Source of the DNA: Azolla pinnata
Taxonomy: Eukaryota > Streptophyta > Polypodiopsida > Salviniales > Salviniaceae
Reading direction: 5' to 3'
Length of the DNA: 64,000 nt
NCBI GenBank assembly: GCA_037176905.1
Contig: JBBBWG010022557.1
Location: forward strand, 1 to 64,000
In this document: piece by piece, positions 47,001 to 59,224 of the stretch
Layout: every line of letters begins with the position of its first letter
Position numbering within the stretch: the stretch's first letter is position 1
Position numbers and translations under genes: made by a program
The notes under the pieces: model-generated
The model's input: the letters and a program-made list of their open reading frames with translations, nothing else
Databases searched by the model: none
What the model was told of the DNA's origin: nothing

Positions 47001-50000
47001 AGTTTTATAGATTAATGCTAGTGATGATCGAGTTGCCTCAACTCTGCAATCCAAGATCTTGGATGCAATTCAAATGAGACCTCTTATGGGCGACATGAGG
47101 CCTAATTGTGTGGTAAGCAATCTCCGTTTAGTTTCTTTGCAAGCACTACATTACTCAACCTTTATTTTACTTTGTCATTTTGATACATGCAGATAATCGA
47201 TGAAATTGATGGAGCTCTTGGAGGTGTGGATGGCAAAGGTGCTATTGATGCTCTTTTGAAAATAGTATGTCACAATTTCAATAATTTAAGCTATGATGTT
47301 ATCTTGATTCTATTGAATCCTAAATTTTTGTAACCCTTAATCATCCTTGTACCAATTTCATTTGGCATCAGGCTTATTCCGATGTGAAAGAGAAGGAGAA
47401 TATGGCAGAGAATGGACAAGTTAGGCAGGTTTCCAAGAAAAGGGCCTCTTCTGGGACACTTTCAAGACCTGTGAGTGTAACCATCTCAGATCCTATTCAA
47501 GCAATGTAAATTTTTGCTTGAATATTATTATTCTTGCTGAACTGATACGAGCATTCATGGTTTTCATATAATTAATGTAATAGGTTATTTGTATTTGCAA
47601 TGACCTATATGCGCCAGCATTGAGGCAGCTGAGACAAATGGCGAAGTATATATACTTTTTCTATATTGCAGCATGTATTTGGATTTTTTAGCCATACATA
47701 CGGAATTTCCTGAGGATTGATCAGCTATTCCTGGCAGAGTGCATGTGTTTGTCCAGCCGAGTACTAATCGAGTAGTGACAAGGTTAACATACTTGATATA
47801 AACTTGAATTTCAATATCAGTCCCATGTTTTCATTGTGAACAAGCATATTAGTGTCACTATTTTCACAGGCTGAAGTATATTTGCAACTTAGAGAGTTAT
47901 AAAGTCAATGCTCGTGCTCTTGCTGTCCTGGCAGAACACACTGGTTTGTTATTAGATATCAGTTCTTTATGAAGCATGGGAATAAATATTTTGTTTTGAT
48001 AAAAAATTTGTTTATAAACAGAGTGCGATATACGCTCATGTTTGAACACTCTTCAATTCCTCAAGAGGAAGCAAGAGACACTAAACATGGTAATCATGCT
48101 AACCACTTTTTTCGGTACATTATCAGTTAGATTAAGTACATTTTTTGTCAGACATTATGAGTGAATATTACAGGTTGATGTTGCTTCTCAAGTAATAGGA
48201 CGAAAAGATATGACTAGCAGCGCATTTGATGTTTGGGGTGAGGTACTTCCTAATGAACCGTCTCTCATTTACAGGATGTCTTGTTACACTTGTGACGAAT
48301 AATTGCTATTCATGGAAAACCGCTACCATAACATATATAATCGAAACAAGATTGCATAGATTTTTTGATATTGTCAAATCTAATATATATGCTTTAATCT
48401 AACTTTATTGGTACAGTTATGCCATGATTTTTTTTATCATATAACAATGTAGGGGTATGATTCGAAAATAGTGAATTTTCTATTATATTCTTGTATCATC
48501 TTATGTTTTAAATGAGCCATTCAAAATCGTTGTCAACATGCCTTTATATCTAAATAAGCTATTATTGAATGTGGGTACGTTTAAAAAATCTAAAGTATAT
48601 ATAAAGATTGACATGCTCAATTATGGTAGGTGCTTCAAAAACGTCTGTCAAGAAGCAGAATTACTGTGAGAACACCAGTTTCAACATCAGCAAGCAGTCA
48701 ACAAGTGCAGAAGGAGTTTTTCCGCCTGTATGATTTGCTAGCTAACTAGTGAGTGTTCTGTATTTTGACCTTAACCAGTATGTACAAGAAGAAAAGGTAT
48801 GTTTATCTCACATTACAGGATTGTATCTGTAGTTCTGAATATGAGCTTATAAATGATGGCATTCATGAGAATTTACTGCACCTCCGGTACCATGACAGTT
48901 CATTTGATAAGACGGTAAACTGTACTTTTCATATTATGCAGACGGAAGTTATTTATTTTGAGCTTATCCACCTTGATGTGATTGCTGTGTCAAAATTTGT
49001 AGTTCTAAAAATAGGTCCTCCAACAGGTAAAATGCTTAGACTTACTTGGGGACTCTGAAATGATAAGTCATCTAGCTTTCCGCCGTCAATTGTTTGCGTT
49101 AAATGGTAAACATAAGATATTAAACTTGTGTATATTTTAATAAGAAAGCAAAGTTACAAATATCAGCTAATGAAAGTTCTTTTATAGTTTATCAGCCAGT
49201 TTTTGCAGTCGCAATACGGCATTTGGTAGCACAACCAGAGAAGCCACATATTGAGTGGCCAAAAACTTCACAAAGGTGATTGATTACTGATGTACTTTAT
49301 ATGCTGGAGTGTGTCAGTTGCATGTACTTCGACTGTATTGTGGACGTGTTGCAGATTCAAAGTTGAACATGCTGCCAAGAAAGAACTGTTGAAGTCTTGG
49401 ATGATGAATATGCATGCAACCACCCATTCATATTTCACAGCTGAATGTATAGCGTGGGATTTAGTCTCTCCACTACTCTATATATTATCTCCTCAGAAAT
49501 TAAGACCTGTATGTCACCACGCCAAAAACCCATAATGCATTCTCTTAGCCTTGTTTCCACTTCGTTTGTTAATGCAAGTTTTCTATGTGCTGTTTCCAGG
49601 TGGCACCTCAGCTTTTGTCACAGTCTGAGAAAGAAGAAATGAATCAGCTGATAGACACCATGATAAACTATGGTTTAAATTATAAAATTCCCAAGTTGAA
49701 CTTTTCATCTGATGGTTTTATGGAATCTCATGGACCTGTTTTTGACCCTCCAATTCATAAGATCGTTCAATTCAAGGTATGAAATCTAGTTACACGATTG
49801 GGTTTGGAAAAAACTGCATGAATCCTTAATTGTCCCTTAACAGGATTACAGACCAGGATATCACTTAATCTCATCAACTTTGCGGCAAGTTCTGAGCCAT
49901 GAGGTCAGTATTATATCTATCTCACTTACTCATTTTGAATTGTGGCTAACCATAGATATGTTAATAAGATGGGTATTGAGACCAATGTAGTCATTAACCA

Positions 50001-51173
50001 GTGTGCAGAAAGAAGTGTGTCTAACCATAGATAAGTTAATGAGATGGGTTTTGAGACCAATGTATTCATTAACTGGTGTGCACAAAGAAACCACTTTAAG
50101 TCACCTCAGATGATCTTTTCTATATCTCACATTCTTGAATATAGTTATGTAGACTTATGAAAACCCCAATCACCCCACGTTTATTGCTTTAAGCCCACCT
50201 TGTTATGAGCATATGCCTAAATTTAGAGTTCACATGGTGGAGGTAAACGAAGAATCAAATGGCTTTAGTCTGCTCAAATAGATTCCATGGTCTAGAAGGT
50301 CGAGCTATCTATGATTAATTATTTGGATGTTCCAGAGAAATCAGGATGATAAACCTTCATGAACAGGGAATTCCAAGGTTTAAATTGCTATTTTTTATGT
50401 GTATCATGTTATGTCTATATTTTAGTGAAGTGGATTCTAAGTTGGCATTGTAAACATTTTTCTTCCTAGTGAGAGGATAAAGAGGTTGGTTCTTATAGGT
50501 TGAGCTTGAGAGGATACGGCGCGAGAGTGCAGCTCGTATGGCAAGAGCAACAGCCATTGCTTCAGATCTCCAGGGACTCTCGCTATCAAGTGGAATGAAG
50601 CAAGATTATGACACTGCTGTGCAGCCATCGAATGCAAATGTCTGTGCAATTAAGAAGAAAATGAATACAGATACTTCTAATATTGAAGCTGATAACAGAT
50701 TTGCAGCTGAAGGAGACCCAAGCCTAACTACTAAGGCATCTCGAAAGCCTCCAATAAACTATTTTGCTCAGTATGTTAAGTCAAATATAAAAGACCTTAA
50801 AACCAGATAGTTTTATTCTAGTTCAGCATTTCGATTTTGGAACTTATGCCAGGTTTAGGAAAGGATCCGGAACGAGTGGGAATACAGAGAAAGCCTCTGC
50901 CGCTAATGAGGCTTTGGCACGACGAAACTCTCGTCCTGTCTTTTTCAAGTTCAATGAGGTGAGGTTCTAATATTAGTACAGGGATCCTCTATATGTACAA
51001 ATTACGCATATTCATGCCTTCAATTACTGTTGGATACTGAGGTAACTATGTAACTTGACAGGTATAAGATAGTCTGAAGCTGAATCTCTGACATCATATT
51101 CATATTAAACTGTTTCCTGCAGGGTTTCACCAATGCAATAAGAAGGCCGATGCTGGTACGTGATTTCATCTAA
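44095..51173 (+). CDS. CTF18: CTF18, alternative clamp-loader (RFC) large subunit, 25 exons
   Basis: Exons: 44095-44257, 44360-44428, 44734-45018, 45984-46045, 46191-46328, 46410-46697, 46849-46935, 47011-47112, 47193-47264, 47372-47470, 47584-47645, 47738-47782, 47870-47943, 48022-48089, 48174-48242, 48630-48748, 48833-48914, 49027-49105, 49188-49275, 49355-49508, 49600-49776, 49844-49903, 50499-50770, 50853-50958, 51123-51173, giving 956 aa in phase. CTF18 replaces RFC1 in a clamp loader that handles PCNA during S phase and supports sister-chromatid cohesion in the nucleus. Landmarks: [18 protein letters not shown], Walker [10 protein letters not shown] (341-349), Walker B IIDEID (399-404), a sensor-type [28 protein letters not shown], and a C-terminal [15 protein letters not shown] tail typical of the family. 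Exon 1 seems to end at a GC donor (CAG|GC); an alternative GT donor changes the first junction. The start is the second in-frame Met: the first, at 43963, would add a GAA-repeat-encoded acidic run. Confidence 0.92.
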
Positions 51174-52632
51174 CGGCTTTATCCCTCGGGGACACTGCTT
51201 GTATGGAATATTCTTCTATAAACTGGCAGTTTCATCAATCCATGCTAACTTCAACAAACGGAATCACGGGCTGGACAATATGGGCAGAACGACTTTAACT
51301 GATTGGAACTTAATGAATGATTCTTCTTAGTACATGAATTTTCCCATATGGCAACCTCTGCTGAGCCCCAAACCCATTGGGGTAATCTAGAAAAAGCCCT
51401 GAAGGAGCTGCTTCCTACCATCGGAACAAATGCCTCAGCACATAGAAAAGAGTAACTCCGGGCTAATGCTGGCTGAGTTCCAAATATGTATCCACTATAA
51501 ATAAATCCTCATGTTTTAATTTGTAATCGCAGCTTTGCATGCAGTTTCTCTCCACAAACATGATGCGAGGAAACAGTGTTTTGAGTGTATTATTTGGCTT
51601 CTTGCTTCACCAGGAAGCGATTGGCTAGACTCCGGATGTTGGAATCGGAAATTATACAGTTCCGGTACTTGTCGTAAGTGCCATGCTTCTCGCAGCTATT
51701 GCAATTATCCATGTTTTGATGCATGGGCATTAAATCTACTCTCCACTTTTGGCATCTTGGTGTCAGTTATTTTTTCCAAATGGCAAAGCTAGTTATTTGT
51801 GCTATCTAGCTGATGGTGGGCACGTGAGATCAATAGTATCTTCATGATAATTAGTCCATGTGATCATATGCACAATTCCTATTTGTATTCTTCTTCGCCG
51901 GTCGAAATTGACTGTTGTTGGATTAAATGGTGTCGGAAATAAAAAAAACCCTGGGAAACTTGTCGATTAAACTGTAGTAGATAGAGTTGTGATGCTGGAC
52001 AATTGGAAGCAATACAGAGGGACAATCGAACATAGATTGATGGTATAGCTACTGCTGCTACGATGAGTACTCCAAAGAATCGATGGAGAGTTCACAAGAC
52101 TTTTTCCGTGGTTCGTAGTCTGTAAAGTTGTTCCTCTCCCTCGCAATCACCTTGGCTGTATTAGTATAGTAAATCTTGGCATTGTCGGCCAGGAAAACCT
52201 CTTGTGGCAATCTTTGCAAAGCTCCCTGTCCTCTTGCATTTTTCCTTCCGCAGTTCTATTTGCTTCGTTTTGTTGCATGTAAGTGATCGGTTTGGTCGTC
52301 GCGGTTGGCTCATGGATTCGACAGCTGCCAAAACCAATTAGATTCGTTGCCCTGCATTTCTTTGTCATCGTTGTTCCTTTGTCAGACAACGCTTCTAGGA
52401 TCTGGATTCGGTCCGATGACTTTCTTGTGTCCGCATGTTAGAAACTCCGATTCATTCCAAGGCACGGCTGGCTGGAGAAACAAATCGGCGCGCATTCCCG
52501 AGCATCGAGTTTTTCTAAGCTCCACGGATCCGACTCGAAGAGCTCGGAATCTTTCTACGTCGACTTCCTTCCCATTCGCTTCGTTCCAGCCCAGATCAGC
52601 AAAAAAGAAGAAGAAAAAAACACCGATTACAG
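51174..52632. other. CTF18 3' flank and upstream spacer, no gene recognised
   Basis: Sequence after the CTF18 stop is AT-rich and then, from about 52100, more mixed. Open frames such as 51535-51792 and 52305-52637 show no domain and no family signature. I take this as 3' UTR plus spacer. Confidence 0.5.
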
Positions 52633-52660
52633 TTTAGGGTTTAGGGTTTAGGGTTTCGGG
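52633..52660 (+). promoter_or_regulatory. telobox array, three TTTAGGG plus one TTTCGGG
   Basis: Three perfect telomere units and one variant follow each other directly. Teloboxes (AAACCCTA in either direction) are common near transcription starts of plant ribosome-biogenesis and proliferation genes, where TRB/TBP1-type proteins bind. It lies about 700 bp upstream of the next start codon, so a promoter or 5' UTR location for that gene is possible. Confidence 0.6.
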
Positions 52661-52766
52661 TCTTCTTCTTCTTCTTCTTGTCTTCGCGGATCGCGGGCGG
52701 ATTGGGGTTAAAAAAAAAAATTCTTGTGAAAGGTAAGTGAGGGTGATAATCGCGCTTGCTAATGTA

Positions 52767-53162
52767 GGGAAAGGCTGGTGATTAAGCGTGCTTAATCACG
52801 TCTTAATGACGCAAGTGGTTTGAAGCCAATTACGGGAGATTGTGTAGGAAAGGCTGGTGATTAAGCGTGCTTAATCACGTCTTACTGACGCAAGTGGTTT
52901 GAGGCCAATTACGGGAGATTGTGCAGGAAAGGCTGGTGATTAGCGTGCTTAATCACGTCTTAATGACGCAAGTGGTTTGAAGCCAATTACGGGAGATTGT
53001 GTAGGAAAGGCTGGTGATTAAGGGTGCTTAATCACGTCTTACTGACGCAAGTGGTTTGAAGCCAATTACGGTACGGGAGATTGTGTAGGAAAGGCTGGTG
53101 ATTAGCGTGCTTAATCACGTCTTAATGACGCAAGTGGTTTGAAGCTAATTACGAGAGATTAG
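52767..53162 (+). repeat. 79-bp tandem repeat, five copies, each with a palindrome and a TGACG motif
   Basis: Copies begin at 52767, 52847, 52926, 53004 and 53088 with GGAAAGGCTGGTGATTAAG. Each has a hairpin-forming pair GTGATTAAGC / GCTTAATCAC separated by GT (perfect in copies 1 and 2, one change in the others). CTTAATGACGCAAG or CTTACTGACGCAAG follows, then GTGGTTTGAAGCCAATTACG. TGACG is the core of TGA-type bZIP sites, and CCAAT also lies in most units. The array ends about 200 bp before the next start codon. Confidence 0.9.
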
Positions 53163-53188
53163 CGGTTTCCCGCCCACAAGGAAATCAG

Positions 53189-53246
53189 ACGACGCAGACG
53201 ACGACGACGACGACGACGCAGACGACGACGCAGACGAACGCGACGA

Positions 53247-53282
<36 letters not shown>

Positions 53283-53340
53283 CGGAGCCGGAGCAGGAGC
53301 CGGAGCAGGAGCCGGAGGTGGAGCAGGAGCAGATTGAGGT
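53189..53340 (+). repeat. GAC and GAGCAG/GAGCCG repeats in a 5' leader
   Basis: GAC triplets at 53189-53245 are followed by hexamer units GAGCAG and GAGCCG to about 53335, ending about 30 bp before the start codon at 53367. A minus-strand open frame of Ala-Pro repeats through it is an artefact of the repeat. Confidence 0.85.
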
Positions 53341-53366
53341 GCAGAAGCTAATCCGCAGACCTTGCC

Positions 53367-56300
53367 ATGGCCGTGGCCATGGCCCCCTCCGAGTTCCCGC
53401 CGACGCGGCGATGGAGATACTTCCTCGCCGCGCGCAACCTCGCACCTCCCTCCTCCCCCCGGACCCCGAACATCCCCTGCCATCGCCGACCCCGGCCTGC
53501 GCACGAGGATCAGAGCCTCGCCTCCTTCGTCTCTTCCATCTCCTCCCCCGACCTGGTTAGTCACACGCTCTCCCCTTCCGGGTCCTCTTTTCTTTCCCCC
53601 GATTTTCTGCTCTTCCCTTGTTCTTTCCCGTCGGAATGCTCTTGTTCTTCTCGGTTTCTTTTTTCTGGCATTTCGAAGCTGGTAGGATCCGGGAAAATTC
53701 GCACAAACCCAAGAATTTCACGTAATTCGAGGGACTTTGCAGTCTGTTCGTACTCAGGATTTTTGGGCTTCGTGCTTCGACCTGTAAGAAAGGTTTGGGG
53801 GTCTCCATAATCTCAGGGAGTTTGCATTCTCCTAATCCTTCGTCTATGCTTCATGTCTTCTCTAGCTCAGCCCTCAGGCATTTAGGGTTCCGTGTTTTTA
53901 ACCGTAAGAAAGAAGACGGGGATCTCCATAGTCCAGGGATTTTGCATTCTTGGAATACTCCGTTTAGACTTTGTGCCTACTCTAGCTCAGAGTAGGGAAC
54001 ATTCCAGATGCATAGACGCTTTAGGTTTCATTGTCACCTCAAAAATGAGAATTCTATGTAGATTTGTTATCATAGAGACTTGTGGATGCTGGAAGCCATC
54101 GTATCCTCGTGATATGTAAGTATCAGGTATATTTGGGTTGTGCAACCACTTGAAAATTTCCACAGAGCATCCAATTTCCACAAAGAATGTTTATTAGTTA
54201 CGTGGTTGTTGACCTTCATAGGATTGCTTCTGAGAACTTAGGACATGAGGAAAAGTTGTATACCATGTTAGGTTAAGGGAAAACTCAACAGCTGAGGATT
54301 CTATAGCTTAAAATAGGCATCCAAAACTATGCGTTTTCTATGTGGAATCGGCGAGGGAAAGATGAGCATCGATTAAAGCTAAACATTCACATTCAGACAT
54401 ATTTTCGTTTCAGGTCGTCAAAACAGAGGCTTTGCATCAGCTTTCCTTATTCCTTTTATACTTATGTCCAAATTTTGAGACATCCTTCAGTTGTCCGGAT
54501 GCTTTCACAATCTCTTTTGCTGTCACAAATGAAGAGATTCTCGTACCTTTGAAAGATATTGAAGCTCTCTACAGAGTACTGTTTTCAGAGCTTGCAAGCT
54601 ATACTGATTGGCTGTTTAAACAAGATAAGGTCAAATCGGGATATGATCATGGACTACGTTCGGATGTTACTGACAGTTTGTGTGACGGGATACACTTGAT
54701 GATACTTGTCAAAGTCTTACGTTGCTGCATTCGAACTCTGCCCCTCCTGGAGTATGATACGTCTTTAAGTCTTGTTGCTGCGGAGATTCTGATGTCACTT
54801 CTTAAACAGTTCCATTGCCCCGCCCGTCTCGCCATTGTTGTTTCTCAGGGGTTAAGAGATGTGGACTTTCATAAGAATGAGGTTTATTTCCACAAATTCT
54901 CTTCCGATAGCTGTGATCCATCTAACTCTCCGGTATCATACTTCAGTTTAGCTCAAGCAAGCATGGAAGATCTGCAAGAACACTTTCTGGCCCTCAGGAG
55001 CAGAAAAGATTTTTCTGTCAATCCCTCAGAGGGGAATGATATGCCATGCTGCATACACAACTCGAGAAGGAAAACAGATCGAACACAGATTTCCTGTGCG
55101 CTGCTTGAGGTCAGCATTCTTACATCCCTCTCTTTTTCTTGTCAATAGTCTTAAAACACAATTGGCCATGTACCCATACATTAAGATGAACCTGAATTAG
55201 GCTGAACTAATTTGAGTTTTACGAATTACGCTGAATAAGTTTGAGTTTTTATTAGTGAGGAGGATGGTCTATTGTGAGTACTATATATAGTGTAAGGAAT
55301 TCTTGTATGTTTGAGGAATTTTCTCAATATGCTTTCAGGTTTTTATGGATGAACTGCTTCTTGAACCAGGGTTAGCTCATCTACTTCTGGCTAGTAATCC
55401 TAATGCGGATCTGGAACCGTCAACCAGTGAATTCACATGCACAAGATCAACACAGATGGCAATGGAAGCAGCTGCTGCACACTTTATTCTCTTTACCTCT
55501 CAGTCTAATTATATGCAAACCCTTCAAGGAAATTTTTATGCTACACATTCAAGCTACCTTGGGTTAGGGTTGAGTTTACCTGCAGCAGTAGTGCTGCTTG
55601 ACCTCGTAGTTTTTGATAGAATGTGTGTTCCTGAAGTATTTTTCTCACACATCATCAATACTCTTATAATGACATTCAGCAACAACTGTTCATGTTTAAT
55701 ACCTGAACTGCCTGGAGGGATGGTTCTGAATTTAGCTGGATCAGCACTAGAAACGGCAGTGAATATTTACTTCAGAATTTGTACATCACCGACTGTTTAC
55801 AGTGAGTTTAGCTCTGTTTGTGATAATTTCGAAGCTCTGTATTCTGGAAACCTTAGTGTTGGTTCAGTACTGCAGTTACTGTTTAATGAACTGCAATCAA
55901 AATCCCCACAATCAATTATTCATTTCAGCTATATAGGTGATGTTACCACTTGTCACAATATGGAGTTAGAAAGGTCATTGCATGTTGATTCAGCTTGCTA
56001 TTATACAAGACAAGGTGCAGTCAATAATACTTTTCAAGGGAGAAATCAAATATTCCACGTTTTGGATTACTCCTCTCATACACAATCTACCTGTGTTGAA
56101 TCAAACCAAACTGCCTTGGTTTTTGTGCTGCGGTTAATAAGTTCATCTCTGCTTTATTTAGTTGCAGAGGCTAATAAAGATGACTTACAGTCAAAGAAAA
56201 TAGGAAGACCTGAGAGAGATACTCAAGGAGCCTGCAGTTCTGTAGATGCAGAGAAATATCTCAACTATGCGACGGAGGCCTTCAAGGTCTGCTTCTCAAA

Positions 56301-57769
56301 TAATACAGAGGAAACATGGAAAAACCTGAAACTGGATTCACATATGCAGAAAGTATTCTCTCGGGCTGATAAAGTGATTAGAAATGTTTTCTCCTTCTTC
56401 ATCAACAAGCTTCATTGGAATTTAAAGCAAAATGCTCCGAAAGCTTTATGCCAGGCATATATGGATGTTTTGAAGTCCTTGTTAACACTCACAGTTTCCG
56501 TTGACCAGAGAAACAATGGACATCCACCCGATGATAATCTTCTATATGAGGTAAAATGGCCTTTCTCTTAAACTATGTGCTTATTTTTTAGTGGCAGTCA
56601 GTGCTCATATTTGAGGGTTGTCCTAAATTTTCTAAACATTTTCTTAGAAAAGATTCAAAATAAAAATAAAAAAGTGTGTTTATCTTTCACCATGCAATGG
56701 TTATTTTTTATAAATCTCTAGTATAGCTTCCTTTTGAAAATTACTCTTCAACTAAATAAACGTATATTGAAAAAAAAGGGTAAGCACTAGATTTGTGCTT
56801 ACTAAGTTATAAAAACTTTTATGGCATTTCAAATAAATTGATCGTGGTTTGTAGCATAATAACTTCTATTTAGTCTTTATATATATTTACCTCAATATAG
56901 ATCAAGTATACAAACATCGTTTAATGTGAGCAGGGAAAAATTACTAATGCATCTGAAATTTGCTTTTCAATAGGATGGTGCAAACTATTTTAAATGCCTT
57001 TCTTTTAAGTTTTAACAATGTAACTTTTCAATAAATAGAAGTGGTTTCCTTCGTTTGCTACAAGTGACATTTGCTTGAGAGTGTTTGGCACCTTCATAAT
57101 CTCTGTATTCTGTATTGTACAGAATGCTTCCATGGAAAATACAGAGGAAATTTCGGATAAAGTCCAACAAAATACAGGCAAAAATTTGGAGAACAGTACT
57201 GAGGAAAAAAGCACCAAGCCTATCTCTGATCAAGTTGATCAGAATGACGAATTAATGTCCTCAACATTGATAATAACCAGGAGGTATCAACATAAGCGTC
57301 AATGCATCATATCAAGAACGGAGTTGACGAGGCAAGCTATCATCTAGATTTAACGAATTGGGTTTAAAATAGAGGATTGATTGCACAGTTATAGTGTAGC
57401 TTATTTGTGGTTATAACTTATATTTTTTCTTTGTGCAGTCAAAATGAGGTAAAGGTTTCAGGCAGTTCTCTTGCCCAAGGTTCAGGCATCCTTAAAAGGC
57501 CCAAGCCCCGTCTACGGAATGAGACCAATGCAAATGATGGAAAGCCTTACATTGAGGAGATGCTAGCAAGAGAAGGTGAACTGGATGGAGAGTGTTTCGA
57601 TGATTTGACCGATTTCATAGTGTGTAAGGCAGGCAGGGATTACTCATTGTGGATGAAATCACATATGAGAAAAAGGAAGAAGAAGCTTCGAAAGACTTAT
57701 TGGGAAAGGTTAAAAGCAAGGAAAGCATTGGTTTCTCTCCTCACTTCGAAAGGCCAATATGTAACATAG
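53367..57769 (+). CDS. conserved-looking 862-aa protein of unknown function, 5 exons
   Basis: Exons are 53367-53555, 54414-55109, 55339-56550, 57123-57283 and 57439-57769, with clean phases. I do not recognise the family. The N-terminus is Arg/Pro-rich and short (MAVAMAPSEFPPTRRWRYFL; possible organelle signal, weak). From about residue 60 to 590 it is helix-rich and hydrophobic in a pattern that suggests an ARM/HEAT-like solenoid (for example LHQLSLFLLYLCPNFETSFS, LILVKVLRCC-type helices, VVLLDLVVFDRM). Then comes a polar acidic linker (residues about 700-755). The C-terminus has an acidic patch (EEMLAREGELDGECFDDLTD), then FIVCKAGRDYSLWM and a basic run (KSHMRKRKKKLRKTYWERLK). The acidic-then-basic end hints at a nuclear or chromatin partner, which is inference. 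The start follows a GC-rich leader and the second Met is five codons later. Confidence 0.82.
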
Positions 57770-59224
57770 AATAATATCGATACGATTTGAAATGCTACAT
57801 ATGAATGATATCAATGTCATATAATTGAGGAAAGAAACAACTGCTGCCTGATATATATTTCCATTGTATCCTTGTGTCATTAATGCTAAAGATGGGCATT
57901 TGCTTTCCATGTACATATATATGAACTGTTCTCTTTCTGTCCTCATTCGTTCTTGAAAGGCTTGTAATCGTGCTCGAATATATCTTCTATCCAGACTTGC
58001 CTTGCTACCTAATAATGTACTAAAGGAAATTGTTAACCAGCGTGTATCTTCCGATTCTTTCTCTCTAGTAGTTGATAATAAATTTCTAAAAGTTTTGTAA
58101 CCTAATCACTTTATTTACCGTCTCCTGAGAGACTAACATGTTACAAGAATCTTCATCTTATTTCAAAGCAATATCTAGTCCATATTCGGCATGTAGCAGG
58201 TAACCAGATGGCAGAAAGCATTGAATAATTTATGCCCATTACTATGCTTGCTTTTCACCTGTTATCTGTGCTATTTGTTCAGCAAGGTCCAAGGAAAATC
58301 CTAAATTTGGCAAAAACCCTATAGAAAAGAAAAGATATACCTCACTATCCCACTTTTTGCAGATGGTGAAAGTAGCTTATGTGGTCAAGGGTAGAACATA
58401 ATAAGGGTCCATTTTGCCTCGGTTTTAACCTGTTCCCACGGAACGTAATTCCTTCTGCTCTTTGTCATAACAAAATCATAACCAGTTTCAAAGAATCGGC
58501 AGATATGAATACACTGCACCATACCCCGTAACTTTCTCATGTCAGTGTTGTTGGATTGCAACGTAGAGGGATTATAGATCCATCTGAATGACACATACCC
58601 TTTAAGGATTTCAAAATAGATCCATTGCTCATCAATGCACTGCTATATTCCACGACTTTAACTCATTTGCTGATATATAAAATGGTACAGTTCTTTCTAG
58701 CGATGCATTTTCAAGTTTATCTGATGATGCATGTCAAAAAAGAGTAATAAATTTCACTACTGTCATGAGAAATGTATTCTAATGCACCAGAGTGCTCCCA
58801 TGAAAAATTTGTGAGCCTAATAACATAATGATTTTCAGTTCCAGAGGTATTCCAAAGCTGATTAAGAATTGGCGGAAAGAGTTAATGTAGATGAAGGAGG
58901 CACTTATCTTTACACGCGTAACTGGAATATAGTTGATGAAGTTACAGTAGAATATAGTGTCGCAATCATGCAAAAGAAAGCAGCATTGACTGAGCCCTAC
59001 AGGCTACAGCAAGGATGCCTGAAAAAATAAAAGAATATCGTCACCGACTAGAGTACCGATTGGAGCAATCAACATCTCTTGCTGTCCAGAAAACCCATCT
59101 GCTTTAGATTCTGCTTGGCTTCAGTAATTTTGGCCGTGGTATCCTTGCTTGATGAACAATGCTTCCTCTTTTACTTGTATTTTGTAAGATTGATAGTTAC
59201 TTTGAATTTCTACACAAAAAATGT
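57770..59224. other. convergent spacer, no gene recognised
   Basis: It lies between the 3' ends of the unknown plus-strand gene and the minus-strand nuclease gene. It is AT-rich with short open frames only, and presumably holds both 3' UTRs. Confidence 0.55.

Noticed and set aside
48749-48832. Stronger-looking acceptor at 48818 for CTF18 exon 17
   Set aside because: It puts the join out of frame; the acceptor ending at 48832 restores phase and gives the family's [14 protein letters not shown] block.
51535-51792. Cys-rich 85-residue open frame after CTF18
   Set aside because: The Cys spacing fits no zinc-finger family I know, and the region lies in the CTF18 3' flank.
52767-53162. CRISPR-like array (regular repeats)
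   Set aside because: Whole 79-bp units are near identical with no variable spacers, in a plant genome; it is a tandem repeat.
53145-53564. Minus-strand Ala-Pro repeat open frame
   Set aside because: Antisense of the GAGCAG/GAGCCG leader repeat and exon 1 of the plus-strand gene.
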